From positions 186,001-250,000 of the forward strand of contig NZ_AORV01000021.1 in NCBI RefSeq assembly GCF_000350485.1: a stretch of 64,000 nt of DNA. The letters run 5' to 3'. Every line of letters starts with the position of its first letter. Position 1 is the first letter of the stretch. This document shows, piece by piece, positions 60,097-64,000 of this stretch. The notes beneath the pieces were generated by a model. It ran no database searches, had not been told where the DNA came from, and saw only the letters and a list, made by a program, of their open reading frames with translations. This DNA comes from Ruminiclostridium cellobioparum subsp. termitidis CT1112. GTDB taxonomy: Bacteria > Bacillota > Clostridia > Acetivibrionales > DSM-1351. A program made the translations under genes and the position numbers.

Positions 60097-61659
60097 TTAC
60101 TTAGCCGTTCCTTCAATCCTGGTTAACATCTGGTTAATTGTATCAATATATGGAGACTCCAGTTCCTTGGCCTTCTGAAGATGTTCCCGGGCAGCGTCAT
60201 ACTGGGCGGTATTAAAATATATAAATCCCAGCAGGAAGTGACCGTCAACAGGGCTTATTTTTACAAGCTGCTCTGCATGCGGTATTCCCTCTTGATACTT
60301 TTGCTGATTTATTTCAGCTCTTGTTATGCTCCAAAGCACACTTGTACGGATATTTTTGCTGGAGGGGCTTAAATCCATTATATCCTCTCCCAGCTTTTCA
60401 GCCTGGGCCCAATTTTCCTGTGTCTCGAAAGTCTGCATTTCTGTCAGTATTAGAACAATTTTGCTGTTCTGATTGTTAAACCCGTACAGCGTAGCTGCTA
60501 TTGTGACAATTACAGCCATTATAAGAGACACAACTTTCACAAGCCTGTCCCTGGAGGTTTCTTCCTTTGAATTATATACTATGCCGGTAGTCAAAAAACC
60601 GCCTGCAAACCCACCCAAATGAGCATTATTATCTATCCGGCTGTTCATAAAGCCATAGGCAAGGTTTATGACTACAGTAGTGATCAGGTTTGCCCCAAAA
60701 CTGCTTTTTAAAAGGGACGGACGCTTTAAGGCAAAAAACAGCATTGCACCCATCAAGCCAAATATGGCTCCGGATGCTCCTACAGCAACATTTATTGAAA
60801 AGGCAAGGCTCACAATATTGCCAAGTATACCCGAAAACAGGTATATAAATGCAAAGCGTCCCCGCCCGAAAAGCTTCTCAACCTGTGAACCAACAATAAA
60901 CAACGAATAACAATTTACAGCCAGATGGATTTCATCGGCGTGTAAAAACATGGGTGTAAAAAACCTCCAATACTGTCCCTGCAATATATACGAATTGATT
61001 TTTGCTCCAAAAGGAACCAGAAGATTGGAATAGGATTGTCCGGTCCTTATGGATATAAGTTTGATTATCAGCCATACAACAATATTTATAACTATTATCC
61101 CATAGGTCAGCCAGGGCTTTTTTACCTTTAGCTGTATCTCATAATCTTTTTTCCTGTTTTCAATAAGCCTTTGAATATCTTCAACTGTAGTCCCGCTTTT
61201 ATCAAGGTTTTTTGCAAAAAATCTTTTTACCGTCCTGACAATATGGGCATCAAAGGCCGGTACGGTAAAATGCTTTTGAATAGTACCCTGCGAGCAATTT
61301 ACCGAAAATGTCCTCAGGAACTTTCTTTCTGCAGTAATATCCGCCTGTCCCTTCGATATGATATCAAGCCTTTCGGTATCCGGCTGACTTTCAAATAGGA
61401 ACAGCTTGAACACTGTGGCATTCCTGCCATTGATATTATTGATGAGAGCAGTTCCATGCTCCATGGACATGGCTATCTGCCGGCTGTCCATCCTGTCTGC
61501 ATCAATAATTTCCAGCAGCACCGAAGTACCGTGAAAATCCTTTATAAGGCTTGTGGTACCACTGCTGAAATCCAATCCCTCTGTTTCAGGACTTATCAAA
61601 TTGAAAAATTCCTTTTCAATCAGGTAGCCCACAAGTGATGTAATTAAACTATTTTTCAT
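60097..61659 (-). CDS. Rhomboid intramembrane serine protease with TPR tail
   Basis: A 520-residue protein. Residues 1-175 are a soluble N-terminal domain, 182-400 a rhomboid core with 'YWRFFTPMFLHADEIHLAVN' near 230-249, 'VGASGAIFGLMGAM' (Ser 296) and 'NNAHLGGFAGGFL' (His 347), the catalytic dyad. Residues 410-515 are tetratricopeptide-like helices ('AEKLGEDIMDLSPSSKNIR', 'GIPHAEQLVKISPVDGHFLLGFI'). Rhomboids cleave membrane-anchored substrates. The TPR may dock a partner. The start overlaps the stop of the methyltransferase gene by 11 bases, so translation is likely coupled. Confidence 0.9.
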   Translation of the reverse strand: MKNSLITSLVGYLIEKEFFNLISPETEGLDFSSGTTSLIKDFHGTSVLLEIIDADRMDSRQIAMSMEHGTALINNINGRNATVFKLFLFESQPDTERLDIISKGQADITAERKFLRTFSVNCSQGTIQKHFTVPAFDAHIVRTVKRFFAKNLDKSGTTVEDIQRLIENRKKDYEIQLKVKKPWLTYGIIVINIVVWLIIKLISIRTGQSYSNLLVPFGAKINSYILQGQYWRFFTPMFLHADEIHLAVNCYSLFIVGSQVEKLFGRGRFAFIYLFSGILGNIVSLAFSINVAVGASGAIFGLMGAMLFFALKRPSLLKSSFGANLITTVVINLAYGFMNSRIDNNAHLGGFAGGFLTTGIVYNSKEETSRDRLVKVVSLIMAVIVTIAATLYGFNNQNSKIVLILTEMQTFETQENWAQAEKLGEDIMDLSPSSKNIRTSVLWSITRAEINQQKYQEGIPHAEQLVKISPVDGHFLLGFIYFNTAQYDAAREHLQKAKELESPYIDTINQMLTRIEGTAK

Positions 61660-62968
61660 TGATCAAAAAGCCTCCGCAATCAACAGCACCATATTTTTCA
61701 AACATTCCGGCCGCTTCAGGAGCATGTGATATATATCCCGCTCTTCCCTTATAAACTCTCAGTGCGGCGTCAAGCACTTTTATGTTGTTGGATTTTAAGA
61801 TAAAAGGCTGTTTCAGATAGGTTTGAGCTTCCTTGACAACCTTTGCCAGCAGCAGTGAGTCCTCTGAATTCTCCAGATCTGCATCTACTATAATAATATC
61901 ACTGTCTTCATCCAGAAGATCCATGGCTGCATCGGTAACGGCATCTATATCCCCATCCTTCAAAGAATCCCTTAATGTCGCATCCGCATTCACATCAAGC
62001 CTTCCCAGCCCGGCGGCACCTATGGCTGCAAAGGATATCTTCTGTGAAGCCGAGGTGATATAATCCACATCGGGCCTTATGCCTGTAATTTCTTTATTTT
62101 CATCATCAGTTTCCCTTACCAGTTTGGCAATCTCCGCTATATACCGGGGAGTTGTACCGCAGCAGCCGCCCAGCAGTCTTGCACCGTTTCTCAAAAATTC
62201 TGGTACAAACTCTGCAAAGCCTTCGGGTGTTTCCTTGAATACCTGCTTGCCGTCAACTATTTCGGGCAGCCCGGCATTTGGTTTCACACTGAAGGGGAGC
62301 CCCGTTTTCCCATAGCTTTCTGCTATCCTGATCATATATTCAGGCCCGAAGGAACAGTTTGTTCCTATCAAGTCGGCTCCCATGGAATGCAGTATTGCGG
62401 CACATATGCCGGGTTCGGTCCCCATCAGGGTCCTTCCGTTCTGTTCGTAGGAAACGGAACAAATAACAGGAAGGCTGCAATTTTCCTTTGCCGCAAGCAG
62501 TGCAATCCTCAATTCGCTTATATCCGTGAAGGTTTCCAAACTGATAATATCCGCACCTCCATCCGCGACAGCAATAATCTGAGCTTTAAAGGTGTCATAT
62601 GCCTTTTCAAAAGTCAGATCACCAAAGGGCTCCAGCAACTTTCCCAGAGGTCCGATGGATGCGGCAACATAACACTTACCGCCGGCGACCTCTTTTGCAA
62701 GCTTTGCAGCCTGATAATTTATCTCATAATGCTTGTCCTTAAGGCCATATTCATCCAATTTTATAATGTGGGACTGAAAGGTATTTGTCTGGATAATATC
62801 CGAACCGGCATCCACATAGCCCTTGTATATCTTCCTTAATATCTCTGGATGTGACAAATTCCATTCCTCGGGACAGGTTCCGACCCCAAGCCCGTTTTCA
62901 AAGAGCATCCTTCCCATTGAACCGTCGAACACCAAAACTTTTTGTTTTAAATCATCTCTTAAAGACAT
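61649..62968 (-). CDS. Homocysteine S-methyltransferase domain protein
   Basis: A 439-residue protein. Residues 1-300 are a Hcy-binding domain: 'LVFDGSMGRMLFENGL' near 12-27, 'IIQTNTFQSH' near 58-67, 'LIGTNCSFGP' near 200-209 (zinc Cys) and 'GGCCGTTPRYI' near 266-276 (two zinc Cys). This is the methionine synthase N-terminal module that transfers a methyl group to homocysteine. The C-terminal 140 residues are a shortened remnant resembling part of a pterin-binding barrel, with no cobalamin domain. The natural methyl donor is therefore unclear. GGAGGAACA precedes the ATG. No SAM riboswitch is visible upstream. Confidence 0.85.
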   Translation of the reverse strand: MSLRDDLKQKVLVFDGSMGRMLFENGLGVGTCPEEWNLSHPEILRKIYKGYVDAGSDIIQTNTFQSHIIKLDEYGLKDKHYEINYQAAKLAKEVAGGKCYVAASIGPLGKLLEPFGDLTFEKAYDTFKAQIIAVADGGADIISLETFTDISELRIALLAAKENCSLPVICSVSYEQNGRTLMGTEPGICAAILHSMGADLIGTNCSFGPEYMIRIAESYGKTGLPFSVKPNAGLPEIVDGKQVFKETPEGFAEFVPEFLRNGARLLGGCCGTTPRYIAEIAKLVRETDDENKEITGIRPDVDYITSASQKISFAAIGAAGLGRLDVNADATLRDSLKDGDIDAVTDAAMDLLDEDSDIIIVDADLENSEDSLLLAKVVKEAQTYLKQPFILKSNNIKVLDAALRVYKGRAGYISHAPEAAGMFEKYGAVDCGGFLINEK

Positions 62969-63005
62969 TGTTCCTCCACAAATTAAATTTCTATATATTA
63001 AACAA

Positions 63006-63030
63006 ATTGCCAGTTTTTTAGACTGGCAAT
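63006..63030 (-). terminator. Hairpin between the acyl-CoA ligase and the methyltransferase
   Basis: ATTGCCAGT and ACTGGCAAT pair around seven bases, and a T-rich tract follows on the minus strand. It lies 38 bases before the methyltransferase start. It could end transcription of the ligase gene or be a leader hairpin. Confidence 0.55.
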
Positions 63031-63158
63031 CATGAGCTTATTAATAAATTATAATAGTGTATCAGCTTAATGTAAAGGTAAGCTGACCCAATTACTGCTG
63101 TAAAATTGTTTTAAAATCAACTGAAAAGTAATTATAAATGCAATTATCAATACAATTA

Positions 63159-64000
63159 TCAAGCCGTTTCAATACCGGCTTCATCCTGCAGGCCAAGCTG
63201 AACTATGGCATTTTCACGCATTTTGTACTTCTGTATCTTTCCGCTTGCAGTCATCGGGAAACTGTCGACAAAGCTCACATATTTTGGAGTCTTATGCCTT
63301 GCCATATGTGACCTCACTGCATTCTTAACATCATCTTCGGTCATGGTACAGCCTTCCTTCAAAACAACGCAGGCCATTATTTCTTCACCGTAAGCTCTGG
63401 AGGGGACACCGATTACCTGGACATCCTTTATTTCAGGCAGCGTATACAAAAATTCCTCGATTTCCTTCGGATAAATATTTTCTCCGCCTCTTATTATCAT
63501 GTCCTTGATTCTTCCGGTGATTTTGTAATAACCATGCTCATCCCTGACGGCAAGGTCACCGGTATGTAGCCAGCCGTCGGGGTCAATGGCCTGGGCTGTG
63601 GCTTCGGGCATTTTGTAATATCCCTTCATAACATTATAACCTCTTGCAACAAACTCTCCGGGTACTCCGTCAGGCAAATCCCTGCCTGTTTCGGGGTCCA
63701 CTATCTTGCACTCGATAAATGGAAGCGAACGGCCCACAGTGGCAACTCTGCGTTCCAGGCTGTCCCCTATTCTGGTCTGGGTGCAAACGGGCGAAGCTTC
63801 AGTCTGTCCGTAAGGAATGGTGATATCTTTCATATTCATTTTGTCAACCACCAGTTCCATGTATTTTACAGGACACGGGGAACCTGACATGATACCTGTT
63901 CTCAGTGATGAATAGTCATAATTATTAAATTCAGGGTGTTCAAGTATGCCTATAAACATGGTGGGTACACCATACACAGCGGTGCATTTTTCCTCCTGTA
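63159..64000 (-). CDS. Fatty acyl-CoA synthetase family protein, 5' part outside window
   Basis: About 280 codons of the C-terminal half of an AMP-forming acyl-CoA synthetase. The frame is open to the window end ([18 protein letters not shown]), so the true start is beyond 64000 and the GTG at 63977 is not a start. Motifs: '[14 protein letters not shown]' (A5), '[43 protein letters not shown]' (A7-A8), and '[15 protein letters not shown]' (A10 with the catalytic Lys). It is a stand-alone ligase for a carboxylic acid, probably medium-chain fatty acid. It is unrelated to the metallophore enzymes 20 kb away. Confidence 0.88.
   Translation of the reverse strand, partial: QEEKCTAVYGVPTMFIGILEHPEFNNYDYSSLRTGIMSGSPCPVKYMELVVDKMNMKDITIPYGQTEASPVCTQTRIGDSLERRVATVGRSLPFIECKIVDPETGRDLPDGVPGEFVARGYNVMKGYYKMPEATAQAIDPDGWLHTGDLAVRDEHGYYKITGRIKDMIIRGGENIYPKEIEEFLYTLPEIKDVQVIGVPSRAYGEEIMACVVLKEGCTMTEDDVKNAVRSHMARHKTPKYVSFVDSFPMTASGKIQKYKMRENAIVQLGLQDEAGIETA

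Noticed and set aside
62969-63158. SAM (S-box) riboswitch before the homocysteine methyltransferase
   Set aside because: Only one simple hairpin is present and none of the conserved S-box junction sequence.
1-64000. CRISPR arrays, insertion-sequence transposases or prophage genes
   Set aside because: No regularly spaced direct repeats, no intact transposase and no phage structural genes were found; the only mobile remnants are the short repeats and the truncated recombinase.

Overview
The window is a mid-GC, low-G+C-Firmicute-type chromosome segment from a spore-forming anaerobe of the Clostridia. Support for this comes from a Ger-type germinant receptor operon, a YteA/DksA-like sporulation protein, a T-box-controlled ileS, ECF-type transport, strong GGAGG ribosome binding sites and mostly minus-strand gene order. 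The protein flavour suggests a cluster III clostridium (Ruminiclostridium or Acetivibrio relatives), but that assignment is inference.

Layout: 1-4.4 kb holds housekeeping genes (a membrane protein cut by the window edge, a class IV aminotransferase, the YfbR 5'-deoxynucleotidase, a dGTPase-like HD hydrolase and a small membrane protein). 4.5-8.7 kb holds a permuted NlpC/P60-like protein and an ECF transporter operon (S-A-A-T). The S component looks like the tryptophan transporter TrpP. Its leader carries eight (G/U)AG triplets spaced exactly two bases apart, starting just after a good promoter; this is the signature of a TRAP binding site. 8.8-16.7 kb holds an LtaS-like sulfatase, an HD hydrolase, a germinant receptor operon (A frameshifted, B, C and a previously overlooked 53-residue D-type subunit) and a small Cys-rich protein.

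16.9-43.1 kb is the centrepiece: a complete pyochelin-type metallophore locus in an anaerobe. The long operon, read from 43.1 kb downward, encodes a type II thioesterase, a salicylate-AMP ligase, an ArCP-Cy-A-PCP synthetase without an epimerase insert, a Cy-A(methyltransferase)-PCP-TE synthetase, a complete Nik/Opp-type ABC importer (B, C, D, E, A), a saccharopine-dehydrogenase-like reductase and an alpha/beta hydrolase. It is followed by a TetR regulator, a YbtP/YbtQ-like ABC pair, an MbtI/Irp9-type salicylate synthase and a MATE exporter. Logic: chorismate to salicylate, salicylate loaded on ArCP, two cysteines cyclised, one ring reduced and N-methylated, product released, exported, and the metal complex re-imported. 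The same palindrome, GTTAGC-N4-GCTAAC, sits directly downstream of the -10 box of both the NRPS operon and the MATE gene, so one repressor probably controls both ends.

43.4-48.7 kb is a small accessory island: a GNAT-peptidase fusion broken by an amber codon, a Fic toxin with a VbhA-like antitoxin that has its own internal start, a one-TM coiled-coil protein behind two palindromes, a truncated large serine recombinase, and a tRNA-Thr whose 3' end is duplicated 3.75 kb away.

48.8-64 kb is mostly housekeeping: a Cof-type phosphatase, yteA, a DUF5665 protein, aroB, ileS with T-box, a minimal kinase-like protein, pdxR divergent from pdxST with two matching operators 105 bp apart, a secreted protein of unknown function, a rhomboid-TPR protease, a homocysteine methyltransferase and an acyl-CoA synthetase cut by the window edge. 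Two families of short inverted repeats are scattered through the window; one of them supplies ribosome binding sites.
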